A program made the position numbers and the translations under genes. Positions 45,052 to 55,516 of a DNA stretch of 64,000 bases are shown here, piece by piece (position 1 is the stretch's first letter; each line of letters starts with the position of its first letter). This stretch comes from Polyangiaceae bacterium (GTDB lineage: Bacteria > Myxococcota_A > Polyangia > Polyangiales > Polyangiaceae), in the NCBI GenBank assembly GCA_025937835.1, contig JAICQO010000004.1:78413-142412 (forward strand), read 5' to 3'. The notes under the pieces are model-generated. The model saw only the letters and a program-made list of their open reading frames with translations, had not been told where the DNA came from and ran no database searches.

Positions 45052-48000
45052 ATGCCGTATCCGCCTCGCCAGGGCCTGTATGATCCTCGATTCGAACACG
45101 ATGCCTGTGGCACGGGGTTCGTGGCCAACATCAAGGGCGAGGCATCGCACGACATCGTCAAGAAGGGCGTCGACATCCTCTTGAACCTGGTCCACCGCGG
45201 CGCTTGCGGTTGTGACCCCCTCACCGGCGACGGCGCCGGCATCGTGCTGCAAGTTCCGCACGCCTTCCTGAAGCGTGAGTGCGCGGCGCTCGAGATCGAT
45301 TTGCCCGAGCCCGGTCGCTACGCCGTCGGCAATGTCTTTTTGCCTCGCAACAAAAAGGAGCGTTTGCGCTGCCAGCAAATGCTCGAAGACAAGATCTTCG
45401 GCACGGGGCAAAAGCTGCTCGGTTGGCGCGACGTGCGCGTGAACGAGTCGGCCCTCGGTCCGATGGCCCGGGCCACGGTGCCCGTGATCCGCCAGGTCTT
45501 CATCGGTTCGACCACCGAAGATCAGCAGGCCTTCGAGCGCAAGCTGTTCGTGATCCGCAAGTGGGCCGAGCGCGCGGTGCGCGAGAGCTCGATCGCCAGC
45601 AAGGGCATGTTCTACGTGCCGAGCCTGTCGTCGCGCACGATCGTCTACAAGGGTCTGCTCCTCGCGGAGCAGCTCACGGGCTTCTACGTCGAGCTCGAGG
45701 ACACGGCGATGGTGAGCGCGCTGGCGATGGTGCACCAGCGCTTCAGCACCAACACCTTCCCGACCTGGGAGCTCGCGCAGCCGTTCCGCGTGCTCGCGCA
45801 CAACGGCGAGATCAACACCGTGCGCGGCAACGCCGCGTGGATGAGCGCTCGCGAGCAGCTGTTCGACGACACCGACGTGTTCGGCGAGGACATCCAGCAC
45901 ATCCTGCCGATCATCCAGCCCGGCGGCAGCGACTCCGCGCAGCTCGACAACGTGGCCGAGCTGCTCTTGCACGGCGGCCGCTCGCTGCCGCACGTGATGA
46001 TGATGCTGGTGCCGGAGGCCTGGCAGAACGACAAGCTGATGCCGCAGCACAAGCGCGACTTTTACGAGTACCACTCGTGTCTGGTCGAGCCGTGGGACGG
46101 CCCGGCCGCGCTCGCGTTCACCGACGGCAAGCGCATCGGCGGGATCTTGGACCGGAACGGCCTGCGCCCCGCGCGCTGGACCGAGACCACGGACGGGCTG
46201 GTGGTGCTCGCCTCCGAAACCGGCGTGCTCGACTTCGCCCCCGAGAAGGTCAAGCGCCGCGGAAGGCTAGAGCCGGGCCGCATGTTCCTGGTCGACACCG
46301 AGCGCGGCCGCATCGTCGAAGACGAGGAAATCAAGGACGAGATCTGCAAGCGCAAGCCGTACGGCAAGTGGATCAAGGAGAACAAGATCGCACTGGACGA
46401 GATCGAGGCCTCTCCGCCGTCCGCCACGCGCCGCGAGGTCACGAACCTGGTCGAACGTCAGAAGCTGTTCGGCTACACGCAAGAAGATCTGCGGCTCTTG
46501 CTCGCCCCGATGGGCGAGAAGGGTGAAGAGGCCGTCGGCTCGATGGGCACGGACACGCCGCTCGCGGTGCTCTCCGACGAGCCGATCCCGCTCTTCAACT
46601 ATTTCAAGCAGCAGTTCGCCCAGGTCACGAACCCCGCGATCGATCCGATCCGCGAGGAGCTGGTGATGAGCCTCAAGGCTTACATCGGCGGCGAGGGCAA
46701 CCTGCTGAACGAGCTGCCCGATCACGCGCAGATGCTCGAGCTCGAGGGGCCGATCCTCACCAACGCCGACATCGCCAAGCTGCGCGAGACGCCGCTCCAA
46801 CAGGTGCGCGTGCCCCCGTCGCTGCCGATGCTGTACCCGGTGGCGGAGGGCGCCGAGGGCCTGAAAGAGGCGCTCGACGAGCTGTGCCGCCGCGCCTCGC
46901 AAGCGGTGCTCGACGGTCACGGGCTGGTGATCCTGAGCGACCGCGGCGCGAGCCGCGACTACGCGCCCGTGCCGAGCCTGCTCGCGACCGGCGCCGTGCA
47001 TCACCACCTGATGCGCAACGGCACGCGCATGCGCATCGGCATCATCGTGGAGACCGGCGAGGCGCGCGAGGTGCACCACTTCTGTCTGCTCGCCGGCTAC
47101 GGCGCGGGTGCGGTGAACCCGTACGTCGCGCTCGAGACGCTCGACGCGATGGCCGCCGACGGCGGCTACGGCGCGCTGAAGGACGGCGAGACGGCCAAGA
47201 AGAAGTACATCAAGGCCATCAACAAGGGCTTGCTCAAGGTGATGAGCAAGATGGGCATCAGCACCCTGCAGAGCTATCAGGGCGCGCAGATCTTCGAAGC
47301 CATCGGCCTTTCCGCCGACGTGATCGACCGCTATTTCACGGGCACCGCCAGCCGGATCTCGGGCATCGATCTGGACGTGATCGCCGAAGAGTGCCGGCGC
47401 CGGCACGAGCGCGCGTTCCCGTCGGTCACGAGCGGAAAGCCCATGCTCGACCTCGGCGGCCAGTACCACTACCGCGCGCAGGGCGAGCGGCACCTGTGGA
47501 ACCCGACCACCGTGGCCCGCCTGCAGCACGCCGTGCGGCAGGAGGACATCAAGAGCTACAAGGAATACTCGGACTACATCAACGACCACAAAGACGGCCT
47601 GATCACCCTGCGCGGCATGTGGGAGCTCGTCTCCGATCGCCCGCCCGTGCCGCTGTCCGAGGTCGAGCCTGCGAGCGAGATCGTCAAGCGCTTCGCGACC
47701 GGCGCCATGAGCTTCGGCTCGATCAGCGCCGAGGCCCACGAGAACCTGGCGATCGCCATGAACCGCATCGGCGGCCGCAGCAACACCGGCGAAGGCGGCG
47801 AGCGCGAAGAGCGCTTCAAGCCCGACCCGAACGGCGACCTGCGCCGGAGCTCGATCAAGCAGGTGGCGTCCGGGCGCTTCGGCGTGACGACCCACTACCT
47901 CGTCAACGCGGACGAGCTGCAGATCAAGGTCGCGCAGGGCGCCAAGCCCGGCGAGGGCGGCCAGCTGCCGGGCCACAAGGTCGACGGCGTGATCGCCAAG

Positions 48001-49593
48001 ACCCGTCACTCGACGCCCGGCGTGACGCTGATCTCTCCCCCGCCGCACCACGACATCTACTCGATCGAAGATCTGGCGCAGCTGATCTTCGACTTGAAGA
48101 TGACGAACCCGCGCGCGCGCATCTCCGTCAAGCTCGTGGCCGAGGCCGGCGTCGGCACGGTCGCGGCGGGCGTGGCCAAGGCGCACGCCGACGTGATCCT
48201 GATCTCGGGTCACGACGGCGGCACCGGCGCCTCCCCCCTCACCTCGATCAAACACGCGGGCGTGCCGTGGGAGATGGGCATCGCCGAGACGCACCAGGTG
48301 CTGGTGAAGAACGACCTGCGCAGCCGCGTGATCCTGCAGGCGGACGGCCAGATGCGCACCGGGCTCGACGTGGTCTACGCCGGGCTTTTGGGCGCCGAGG
48401 AGTTCGGGTTCGCCACGGCCCCGCTCGTCGCTTCCGGCTGCATCATGATGCGGAAGTGCCACCTCAACACCTGCCCCGTGGGCGTGGCCACTCAAGATCC
48501 GGTGCTGCGCGCCAAGTTCGAGGGCAAGCCCGAGCACGTGATCCGCTTCATGTTCTACGTCGCCGAAGAGGCGCGCGAGCTGATGGCGAAGCTCGGCTTC
48601 CGCACCCTGAGTGAGCTGGTCGGCAACGCCCAGTACATCAAGACCCGCACCACCGAGCACTGGAAGGCCTCGAAGCTCGACTTCAGCGACGTGCTGGCCA
48701 AGGCCGAAGCCGGTCCGGGCGTGCTCGTGTGCAAGTCCGTCGAGCAGGACCACGGGCTCGAGAAGGCGCTCGACAACGAGCTGATCCAGAAGTGCGCGCC
48801 CGCGCTCGAGCGCAAGGAGAAGGTCGCGCTCGAGCTCGGCATCCGCAACGTACACCGCACCGTGGGCGCAATGCTCGCCGGTGAGGTCGCCCGCCGCCAC
48901 GGCAAGGAAGGGCTGCCCCCGGGCACGATCCGCGTGGCCTTCAAGGGCTCCGCAGGTCAGAGCTTCGGCGCCTTCGTGATGGAAGGCATGGAGCTTTCGC
49001 TCGAGGGCGACGCCAACGACTACATCGGCAAGGGCCTGGCCGGCGGCGTGCTCAGCGTGCGTCCGCCGAAGGGCGCGCTGTTCAAGGCCGACGAGAACAT
49101 CCTGGTCGGCAACACGGCGCTCTACGGCGCGACCGGCGGCAAGGCCTTCTTCAACGGCCGGGCCGGCGAGCGCTTCTGCGTCCGAAACAGCGGCGCGATC
49201 GCGGTCGCCGAGGGCGTCGGCGATCACGGCTGCGAGTACATGACCGGTGGTCGCGTGGTCGTGCTCGGCAAGACCGGCCGCAACTTCGCGGCGGGCATGA
49301 GCGGCGGCTACGCCTACGTGCTCGACGAAAGCGGCGACTTCGAGACGCGCTGTAACCTCGGCATGGTCGAGCTCGAGGCGTTGAGCTCCGAGGATGCGGC
49401 GTTCGTCGCGTCGCTGCTCACCGAGCACGCGAAGCGGACCGGCAGCGAGAAGGCCACGGCCTTGCTCGGCCGCTGGGAGGTCGCGTTGACCCGGTTCGTG
49501 AAGGTCGTGCCCGTCGAGTATCGGCGTGTGCTCGAGGAGATGCAGCGCCGTGAAAAGGGGTCGGCCCCGACGCGCGCTGTGCTACACCCCTGA
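45052..49593 (+). CDS. gltB: Glutamate synthase large subunit (GOGAT)
   Basis: The 1513-residue protein is the large GltB. After an 18-residue propeptide the N-terminal nucleophile Cys19 ([14 protein letters not shown]) starts the glutaminase domain. The FMN-binding synthase domain follows ([55 protein letters not shown]), with 3Fe-4S cysteines in [18 protein letters not shown] (about 1130-1147), and a C-terminal GXGXG beta-helix. It converts 2-oxoglutarate and glutamine to two glutamates. It has its own sigma-70-like promoter and is followed by gltD. Confidence 0.97.
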   Translation: MPYPPRQGLYDPRFEHDACGTGFVANIKGEASHDIVKKGVDILLNLVHRGACGCDPLTGDGAGIVLQVPHAFLKRECAALEIDLPEPGRYAVGNVFLPRNKKERLRCQQMLEDKIFGTGQKLLGWRDVRVNESALGPMARATVPVIRQVFIGSTTEDQQAFERKLFVIRKWAERAVRESSIASKGMFYVPSLSSRTIVYKGLLLAEQLTGFYVELEDTAMVSALAMVHQRFSTNTFPTWELAQPFRVLAHNGEINTVRGNAAWMSAREQLFDDTDVFGEDIQHILPIIQPGGSDSAQLDNVAELLLHGGRSLPHVMMMLVPEAWQNDKLMPQHKRDFYEYHSCLVEPWDGPAALAFTDGKRIGGILDRNGLRPARWTETTDGLVVLASETGVLDFAPEKVKRRGRLEPGRMFLVDTERGRIVEDEEIKDEICKRKPYGKWIKENKIALDEIEASPPSATRREVTNLVERQKLFGYTQEDLRLLLAPMGEKGEEAVGSMGTDTPLAVLSDEPIPLFNYFKQQFAQVTNPAIDPIREELVMSLKAYIGGEGNLLNELPDHAQMLELEGPILTNADIAKLRETPLQQVRVPPSLPMLYPVAEGAEGLKEALDELCRRASQAVLDGHGLVILSDRGASRDYAPVPSLLATGAVHHHLMRNGTRMRIGIIVETGEAREVHHFCLLAGYGAGAVNPYVALETLDAMAADGGYGALKDGETAKKKYIKAINKGLLKVMSKMGISTLQSYQGAQIFEAIGLSADVIDRYFTGTASRISGIDLDVIAEECRRRHERAFPSVTSGKPMLDLGGQYHYRAQGERHLWNPTTVARLQHAVRQEDIKSYKEYSDYINDHKDGLITLRGMWELVSDRPPVPLSEVEPASEIVKRFATGAMSFGSISAEAHENLAIAMNRIGGRSNTGEGGEREERFKPDPNGDLRRSSIKQVASGRFGVTTHYLVNADELQIKVAQGAKPGEGGQLPGHKVDGVIAKTRHSTPGVTLISPPPHHDIYSIEDLAQLIFDLKMTNPRARISVKLVAEAGVGTVAAGVAKAHADVILISGHDGGTGASPLTSIKHAGVPWEMGIAETHQVLVKNDLRSRVILQADGQMRTGLDVVYAGLLGAEEFGFATAPLVASGCIMMRKCHLNTCPVGVATQDPVLRAKFEGKPEHVIRFMFYVAEEARELMAKLGFRTLSELVGNAQYIKTRTTEHWKASKLDFSDVLAKAEAGPGVLVCKSVEQDHGLEKALDNELIQKCAPALERKEKVALELGIRNVHRTVGAMLAGEVARRHGKEGLPPGTIRVAFKGSAGQSFGAFVMEGMELSLEGDANDYIGKGLAGGVLSVRPPKGALFKADENILVGNTALYGATGGKAFFNGRAGERFCVRNSGAIAVAEGVGDHGCEYMTGGRVVVLGKTGRNFAAGMSGGYAYVLDESGDFETRCNLGMVELEALSSEDAAFVASLLTEHAKRTGSEKATALLGRWEVALTRFVKVVPVEYRRVLEEMQRREKGSAPTRAVLHP

Positions 49594-49636
49594 CCCGCTG
49601 GCGCCCCGGCCGGACCAAGAAAAAGACAGAAAACCC

Positions 49637-51055
49637 GTGGGAAAGATTACAGGCTTCCTCGAGCTCGAGCGCGTAGACCCCGACAAGCGACCCGTTGCAG
49701 AGCGCGTCCGTGACTATCGCGAGTTCGAGCTTCCGATCGTCAAGGAAACGCTGCAGGGCCAGGGCGCGCGTTGCATGGATTGCGGCATCCCGTTTTGCAA
49801 CACGGGCTGTCCGCTCGGCAACCTGATCCCGGACTGGAACGACCACGTCTACAAGGACGACCTGAAGGCGGCCTCGGCCGCGCTGCACGCGACCAACAAC
49901 TTTCCGGAGTTCACCGGTCGCGTGTGTCCGGCGCCCTGCGAGGCGGCGTGCGTGCTCGGCATCAACGACGACCCGGTTTCGATCAAGTTGATCGAGCGCT
50001 CGATCGCCGACCGCTCGTTCTCCGAGAACCTGATCAAGCCCGAGCCGCCTCGGGTGAAGACCGGCAAGAAGGTGGCGGTGATCGGCTCGGGCCCGGCGGG
50101 GCTCGCAGCCGCGCAGCAGCTCGCGCGCGCCGGCCACGACGTCACGCTCTTCGAGCGAGACGACCGGATCGGGGGCCTGCTCACCTACGGCATCCCCGAC
50201 TTCAAGATGGAAAAGTCGCTGGTCGAGCGGCGCGTCGAGCAGATGAAGGCCGAGGGCGTCAGCTTCAAGACCAGCGTCGACGTCGGCAAGGACGTGACCG
50301 CCGAACAGCTCAAGAAGGACTTCGACGGCGTGATCCTGGCGATCGGCTCGCGCGCGCCGCGCGACCTGCCGATCCCCGGCCGTGAGCTCCAGGGCATCCA
50401 CTACGCGATGGATTTCCTGACGCAACAGAACCGGCGCGTGGCCGGCGACGTCGTCCCGGACGAGATCGCGATCCTCGCCACCGGCAAGAAAGTGGTCGTG
50501 ATCGGCGGCGGCGACACCGGCAGCGACTGCATCGGCACCTCGCACCGTCAAGGCGCGGTCAGCGTCACCAGCTTCGAGATCATGCCGCGCCCGCCGGAAG
50601 AGCGCGCCGGCAGCACCCCCTGGCCGCAGTGGCCGCTGATGCTGCGCACCTCGAGCTCACACGAAGAAGGCGGGCAGCGCGACTGGAGCGTGTCGACCGA
50701 GAACTTCACCGGCAACGGCAAGGTGCAGCAGCTGTCGTGCGTGCGGGTCGAGTTCAAGAACGGGCGCTTCGAGCGCGTCGCGGGCTCCGAGTTCACGCTG
50801 GAGGCGGATCTGGTGTTGCTGGCGATGGGCTTCGTCCACCCCGAGCACCCCGGCATCGTCACCGACCTCGGGCTCAAGCTCGACAAGCGCGGCAACGTCG
50901 AGGTCAACGCGGATTTCCAGACCAGCGTGCCGGGCGTGTTCGCGGCCGGCGACTGCCAGCGCGGTCAGTCGCTCGTGGTGTGGGCGATCGCGGAGGGCCG
51001 CAAGGCCGCGCGCGGCCTCGACCGCTTCCTGATGGGCCGCACCGAGCTCAGCTGA
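49637..51055 (+). CDS. gltD: Glutamate synthase small subunit (NADPH)
   Basis: The 472-residue protein has GltD features: two 4Fe-4S cysteine clusters ([32 protein letters not shown]), an FAD Rossmann motif [19 protein letters not shown] and an NADPH motif [17 protein letters not shown]. It passes electrons from NADPH to GltB. The GTG at 49637 ([12 protein letters not shown]) is 43 nt after gltB; the frame is open further upstream but over the end of gltB. It ends convergent with the acyltransferase gene. Confidence 0.96.
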   Translation: MGKITGFLELERVDPDKRPVAERVRDYREFELPIVKETLQGQGARCMDCGIPFCNTGCPLGNLIPDWNDHVYKDDLKAASAALHATNNFPEFTGRVCPAPCEAACVLGINDDPVSIKLIERSIADRSFSENLIKPEPPRVKTGKKVAVIGSGPAGLAAAQQLARAGHDVTLFERDDRIGGLLTYGIPDFKMEKSLVERRVEQMKAEGVSFKTSVDVGKDVTAEQLKKDFDGVILAIGSRAPRDLPIPGRELQGIHYAMDFLTQQNRRVAGDVVPDEIAILATGKKVVVIGGGDTGSDCIGTSHRQGAVSVTSFEIMPRPPEERAGSTPWPQWPLMLRTSSSHEEGGQRDWSVSTENFTGNGKVQQLSCVRVEFKNGRFERVAGSEFTLEADLVLLAMGFVHPEHPGIVTDLGLKLDKRGNVEVNADFQTSVPGVFAAGDCQRGQSLVVWAIAEGRKAARGLDRFLMGRTELS

Positions 51056-51062
51056 GCTCGGC

Positions 51063-51821
51063 TCAGCTCGCGTGGGCACTCACCGCCGTCGGCGGCAGCG
51101 ACTCGGACTCCGGGCGCGCGGGCTCCGGTAAGGCGCTGGCAATCGCTTCGCGCACGGCCGCGACCAGCTGGTCGCGGTGCTCCGGCCCATACTCCTTCGG
51201 ATCGACCGGCGGGTGCAGGACGACGCTGACGGCCACGCCATCGTGGACCCGATGCGAGCGCGCCGACAGCACCTGCCCGGTGCCGATCACGGTCACGGGC
51301 AAGATCCGCACGCCCGCCTCCTCGGCCAGGTGGAACCCGCCGCGCTTGAACGGCGCGAGCCGCGCGTCTTCGGAGCGCGTGCCCTCCGGCGCAATCCAGA
51401 TCGAGAGCCCGCGGGACAGCGCGTCCGTCGCGGCCGACAAGCTCTCGATGGCACGCGCGCGATCCCTGCGATCCACCTCGACGAAGCCCGCTCGGCGCAT
51501 GGCGGCGCCCCAGAGCGGCACGCGAAACAGCTCGTTCTTCGCCACCATCCGCAGCGGCCGCTTCAGGGCGCGGTACAGCACGGGGATGTCGTAGAGCGAC
51601 TGGTGATTCGACATCACCACCACGGCTTCACCCGCCGGCGCGTGCTCCAGCCCGATCGTCGTGAGCTCGATCCGGGCACGCTCGAGGATCCGCGCCGACC
51701 ACTGCTCGAGCCGCGCGTCGCAGGTCGCGGGCTCGAGGCGTCCGAGCGCCGACTCCACCAGCGTGGGCGCGCTGATGCGTCCTGTTTCGATCACGGCGTG
51801 CACCAAGTGACGAAGAGTCAT
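51063..51821 (-). CDS. PlsC-type 1-acylglycerol-3-phosphate acyltransferase
   Basis: The 252-residue protein has the acyltransferase motifs I-IV: NHQSLYD (HX4D), the LFRVPLWGAAMRRAGFVEVD block, PEGTRSED and LPVTVIGTG. It makes phosphatidic acid or remodels phospholipids at the membrane. ATG 51821 is preferred over GTG 51824 (GAGGTG just upstream). The substrate specificity and whether it is the main PlsC cannot be told. It is convergent with gltD with 7 bp between stops. Confidence 0.9.
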   Translation of the reverse strand: MTLRHLVHAVIETGRISAPTLVESALGRLEPATCDARLEQWSARILERARIELTTIGLEHAPAGEAVVVMSNHQSLYDIPVLYRALKRPLRMVAKNELFRVPLWGAAMRRAGFVEVDRRDRARAIESLSAATDALSRGLSIWIAPEGTRSEDARLAPFKRGGFHLAEEAGVRILPVTVIGTGQVLSARSHRVHDGVAVSVVLHPPVDPKEYGPEHRDQLVAAVREAIASALPEPARPESESLPPTAVSAHAS

Positions 51822-52387
51822 CACACCTCGCCTTCGAGAACGACGAAAGCTATCAGAGCACCCGGGGCCGGAACCGCAAGTGGGTGGGTGTACTCCCCTC
51901 GCGAAGAGCGCGTTACCGTTGGGTTTGCGCGCTCCGTCCGATGCTCGGATCCGACGCGGCAGCTCATTCGGCGGCGGCCGCGCGCGACGGAGCGGCCTCG
52001 CTCGTGCACGGCCAGATCAGGCGACGCGGCCTTATCGATCGGAGTGTTTGCGCGCATTCACGCTGATCACGAAACGCGAGCGCCAACAACCACTGCCTGA
52101 ATCGCGTTCAAAAACACCGACACGACGCCACGATTCCGCGCGTCTGCCGAAACAGCTTTACACCGGCCAGCAGCGACCGCGGTGTCGCGCCGCAAACGCG
52201 GCTCGGCTTCCGCCTAGGCCACGCTCAGCAAAACCCCCAGCTCGGCGTGGCCCGTCGCCCTTCAGAACTGACCGCCGAGTTCGGAATTCACTCGGAATTT
52301 CAGGGAGTATCGCACCAATCAGCGCTTGGCCACCGGGATTCCCCCGTGATACTTCTCGCCCATCCGCGAGCCGCGGTTATACGCAGC
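51822..52387. other. 566-bp intergenic region without a supported gene
   Basis: This divergent region between the acyltransferase and the GltJ-like gene holds no reading frame with plausible composition. Near the right end the 8-mer TCGGAATT occurs twice (about 52278 and 52290) and TTATAC lies 10 nt before the next ATG; either could be part of a promoter. No terminator or strong hairpin was seen. Confidence 0.5.
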
Positions 52388-54232
52388 ATGAACGTCGCCT
52401 GCCCCTCCTGCCCCGCCAAGTACGCTGTTCCCGACGAAAAGGTGCGCGGCAAAAAGGCGCGCATCACCTGCAAGCGTTGCGGTTCAGCCATCATCGTAGA
52501 CGGCACTTCGCTCCACGCGTCGAGGCCGCCACCGAAGCCCCGCGCGGAGCCGCTGCCTCCGCCGCCCGCCGCTACGGACGAGCCTGCGCAGTCCGCGCAA
52601 GAGTGGCTGGTCGCGATCACCGACGACCGGCAGGAGCCGGCCAGCGTCAACGAGATCGTCGCCTGGTACTCGGCCGGTGTGATCGACGCCGACACCTTCG
52701 TCTGGAAGGACGGCATGGCCGAGTGGCAGACGCCGTTCGAGATCCCGGAAATCGCGCAGGCGCTAGAGCAACAGGGGCTCGAGCGGCGCGTGCTCGAACC
52801 CGGTATCGAGAACGCTCCGGCGTCCGTTCCGACGTACGACGACGAAGAAGCCACGCACATAGGCCGCCCACTCGGCGGCGCTGCCCCCGCCGGCACCTGG
52901 ACGGAGCCCGGGCGCTGGGGTGGCTCCGAGCCGGGCGCCGAGCAGCCGTACGACGACGAGATGACGATCGCGCGCGAATCGGCGCCGCTCGCCAACCCGT
53001 ACCCAATCCAGAGCGAAGAGACGGCCGACGACGATCAGACGATCGCGCGCGAGCCGTCCTCGCCCTTCTCCGCGCCGCTCCCCGCCGCGGGTCGCCCGCC
53101 GGATTCGGTGAGCCCCGAGCGCGCGGGCTCGGATCCGGGCAAGCGCCGCTACGTGCGCTCGCAACGTCACGAGAGCGAACGGCCGAGCCCGGCCGCGCGC
53201 CGCGTCGATCCGAGGCCGGACCGCGCCGTCGCCGATTTGTTCGGCGCGCAAGCGGGCGCCGGAGCAGAAGACGATCCGAGCCTCGGCCGGGGCGACTCGA
53301 GCCCGCCCGATGACGGCGGTGCCAAGCTCACCGGCGCGCGCAACGAGACGTCGGTGCTGTTCTCGCTCGACGCGCTGATCAAGCAGGAGGCCGCGCCCGA
53401 GTCCAGGCGCTCGGTGCGTCCGGAGACCAGCAAGCAGCGCGAGGCGGACCTGTTGCTCGGCGGCGCGGGGCCGTCGTCGATTGCCAACCTCGGCGGTGAC
53501 TTCAACGCGCTCGTCGCGCCCGACATGCTGGCTGCCCCCGCGCGCATGCCCGATCCCGCGTTCGCGCCGCCCGGAATGGAGGACGTGTACCCGCGCTCGA
53601 AGGGCAGCCGCGTCGTCAAGATCGCGCTCTTGGTGTTGCTCGCGGGCGGCATCGGCGCGGCAATCGCGGTGCTGGTGCCGAAGTACCTGTCGCCACCGCC
53701 ACCCGTGCCCGTCGCCACCGAAAAGCCCCCCGAGCCCGCGCCGAAGCCGACCGAAACGGTGGCCCCGGCGGCGACCGAAGCCGACACGGAAGCGGCTCCC
53801 AGCAGTGACGGCAGCGCGGCGCCGCCGCCCACGGGCGTCGCCCAGGCGTCCAAGCCCGATGCGCCCCGCCCCCCCTCGGGCGCCGGCCGCAGCGAGCCCG
53901 CGCCGCCCAAGCCCGAAGAGACCAAACCCGCGAGCCTCGGCGACGCCATGGCTGAGGGCTCGGCTGCGCCGTTCGACCAGAACGCCGCCAAGTCCGCGCT
54001 CGTCACGGCCGCGAACGGCGCCGCCGGTTGCAAGAAAGAGGGCGGACCGACGGGGACCGGCCGCGCGCTGGTCACGTTCGCGCCGAGCGGTCGCGTCACC
54101 AAGGCCGAGATCACGGGCGACTTCGCCGGGACCAGCGTCGGCGGTTGCGTGGCGCGCCTGTTCCGCGCGGCGCGCGTTCCCAAGTTCTCCGGCGATGCCA
54201 CCACGGTCTCGAAGAACTTCACCATCGATTAG
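52388..54232 (+). CDS. GltJ/AgmX-like motility-type protein (zinc ribbon-GYF-TM-AgmX C-domain)
   Basis: The 614-residue protein has, in order: an MJ0042-type zinc ribbon (Cys5, 8, 28, 31), a GYF-like domain at about 71-125 (EWLVAITDDRQEPASVNEIV, WKDGMAEWQTPFEIP), a 290-residue acidic Pro-rich linker with repeated DD[ED]xTIARE and EEATHIG motifs, one transmembrane helix at about 411-431, a Pro/Ala/Glu periplasmic linker, and a C-terminal AgmX/PglI or TonB-like domain (TGRALVTFAPSGRVTKAEIT, GGCVARLFRAARVPKFSGDA). GltJ of Myxococcus links cytoplasmic MglA/MreB to the gliding machinery. This is a paralogue-like single copy; motility role is inferred. Confidence 0.82.
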   Translation: MNVACPSCPAKYAVPDEKVRGKKARITCKRCGSAIIVDGTSLHASRPPPKPRAEPLPPPPAATDEPAQSAQEWLVAITDDRQEPASVNEIVAWYSAGVIDADTFVWKDGMAEWQTPFEIPEIAQALEQQGLERRVLEPGIENAPASVPTYDDEEATHIGRPLGGAAPAGTWTEPGRWGGSEPGAEQPYDDEMTIARESAPLANPYPIQSEETADDDQTIAREPSSPFSAPLPAAGRPPDSVSPERAGSDPGKRRYVRSQRHESERPSPAARRVDPRPDRAVADLFGAQAGAGAEDDPSLGRGDSSPPDDGGAKLTGARNETSVLFSLDALIKQEAAPESRRSVRPETSKQREADLLLGGAGPSSIANLGGDFNALVAPDMLAAPARMPDPAFAPPGMEDVYPRSKGSRVVKIALLVLLAGGIGAAIAVLVPKYLSPPPPVPVATEKPPEPAPKPTETVAPAATEADTEAAPSSDGSAAPPPTGVAQASKPDAPRPPSGAGRSEPAPPKPEETKPASLGDAMAEGSAAPFDQNAAKSALVTAANGAAGCKKEGGPTGTGRALVTFAPSGRVTKAEITGDFAGTSVGGCVARLFRAARVPKFSGDATTVSKNFTID

Positions 54233-54293
54233 AGCGAAAAGCGGTTAGGAACTTGCCGGGATTGGCGGAAAACTCCGACGAAAAGCGTGAGCG

Positions 54294-54349
54294 CGTCGGG
54301 AGGGGCCCCGACGAATTCACTTCGGCGGGGAGGGGCGCGTGCCGCCCCT
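54294..54349 (+). other. Two GC-rich hairpins downstream of the GltJ-like gene
   Basis: CGTCGGG (54294-54300) pairs with CCCGACG (54307-54313), and AGGGGC (54331-54336) pairs with GCCCCT (54344-54349). Neither is followed by a T run, so they may stabilise the mRNA 3' end or aid Rho-dependent termination. Confidence 0.4.
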
Positions 54350-54471
54350 GAGAACGGGGCTCGGCCGCGTCGAATCCGCGTGAAATCCCGGGGACAAAAG
54401 CCTACGCAGCGGCGGGCGTGCTAGTTCTCGGCCCCCGCCCGGGGCCGGTGGTCACGGGCCGAAAGGATTTC

Positions 54472-55503
54472 ATGTTTCGTCTTCGATCGGTGTTTCCTCG
54501 TGCCCTGGCCGTCGCCGTGCTGTCGCTGTCGGCCGTTACCGCGTGTAAGCAGGGCCAGACCGGCAAGGCCGCAGGCACCGCGCCGTCTGCGTCGGGCTCG
54601 GCTGCGAAGACGGCAACGGGCGTGTGCGCCCAGTACAGCGAAAAGATCTGCGCGACCGCCGGCGCCGAGTCGTCGACCTGCGCGGCGTTCAAGACCAGCG
54701 CGGATCTGATGGCACCGGAGGCCTGCAAGGCCGGCCTCGACAAGATCGCCTTCTCGGTCAAGCGCCTTGGCACGCTCAAGGAGAGCTGCACGCAGCTCAC
54801 GAAGACGCTGTGCGACAAGATGGGCGCCGACAGCCAGAGCTGCACCCTGGTGAAGGAGCAGACCGGCAAGTTCCCCCCCGACAAGTGCAAGGAGATGCTC
54901 GATCACATCCCCGAGATCGTGTCCGAGCTCGAGCAGATGGAAGCCTCGAACCGGCCGCTCAGCGCCGAGCAGATGGCGCCCCTGCTCGCGGGTCCGGTCC
55001 CGGCGTTCGGCCCCGAGAACGCGCGCGTGAAGATCGTGGAGTTCTCCGATTTCCAGTGCCCCTTCTGCAGCCGCGCTGCCTCCGCCGTGAGCCAGCTCAA
55101 GCAGAAGTACGAGAAGGACGTGCGCTTCGTGTTCCGGCAGTTCCCGCTGCAGATGCACCCCGACGCGCGTCCGGCGGCGATCGCGTCGCTCGAGGCCGAG
55201 GCGCAGGGTAAGTTCTGGGCGTTCCACGACAAGCTGTTCGAGAACCAGAGCCAGCTCGATCGCGCGAGCCTCGAGAAGCACGCGCAGGCCGTCGGCCTCG
55301 ACATGGTGAAGTTCAAGAAGGCGCTCGACGAGAGCACCCACGGCGCCGCCGTCGATCGCGACCTGAAGCTCGGCGAACAGGTGAAGGTGAACGGCACGCC
55401 GACCATCTTCCTCAACGGCAAGCGCGTGCAAAACGCCACCGACTTCGCCGCGATGAGCGCCGAGATCGACGCCGAGCTGCAGAAGGCCCCGACGCCGGGC
55501 TGA
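54472..55503 (+). CDS. DsbA-fold lipoprotein with duplicated four-Cys motif
   Basis: The 343-residue product has a lipoprotein signal (lipobox VTAC at about 21-24). Between residues about 45 and 140 the pattern C-x7-C-x9-C-x14-C occurs twice with identical spacing (CAQYSEKIC... and CTQLTKTLC...). A thioredoxin/DsbA domain follows, with the active site FQCPFCSRA and the cis-Pro loop NGTPTIFLNGK; it resembles DsbA/ScsC or the BdbD-like oxidases. ATG 54472 has AAGG 8 nt upstream. It would act at the inner or outer membrane in disulfide chemistry. The cysteine repeat is not one I recognise. Confidence 0.87.
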   Translation: MFRLRSVFPRALAVAVLSLSAVTACKQGQTGKAAGTAPSASGSAAKTATGVCAQYSEKICATAGAESSTCAAFKTSADLMAPEACKAGLDKIAFSVKRLGTLKESCTQLTKTLCDKMGADSQSCTLVKEQTGKFPPDKCKEMLDHIPEIVSELEQMEASNRPLSAEQMAPLLAGPVPAFGPENARVKIVEFSDFQCPFCSRAASAVSQLKQKYEKDVRFVFRQFPLQMHPDARPAAIASLEAEAQGKFWAFHDKLFENQSQLDRASLEKHAQAVGLDMVKFKKALDESTHGAAVDRDLKLGEQVKVNGTPTIFLNGKRVQNATDFAAMSAEIDAELQKAPTPG

Positions 55504-55516
55504 ACGCGCGGAGACG

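Noticed and set aside
51822..52057. Small minus-strand open frame in the 566-bp gap
   Set aside because: Composition looks like shadow coding, no ribosome binding site and no recognisable motif.
54294..54349. Intrinsic terminators after the GltJ-like gene
   Set aside because: Stems are good but no T tract follows; listed only as hairpins.
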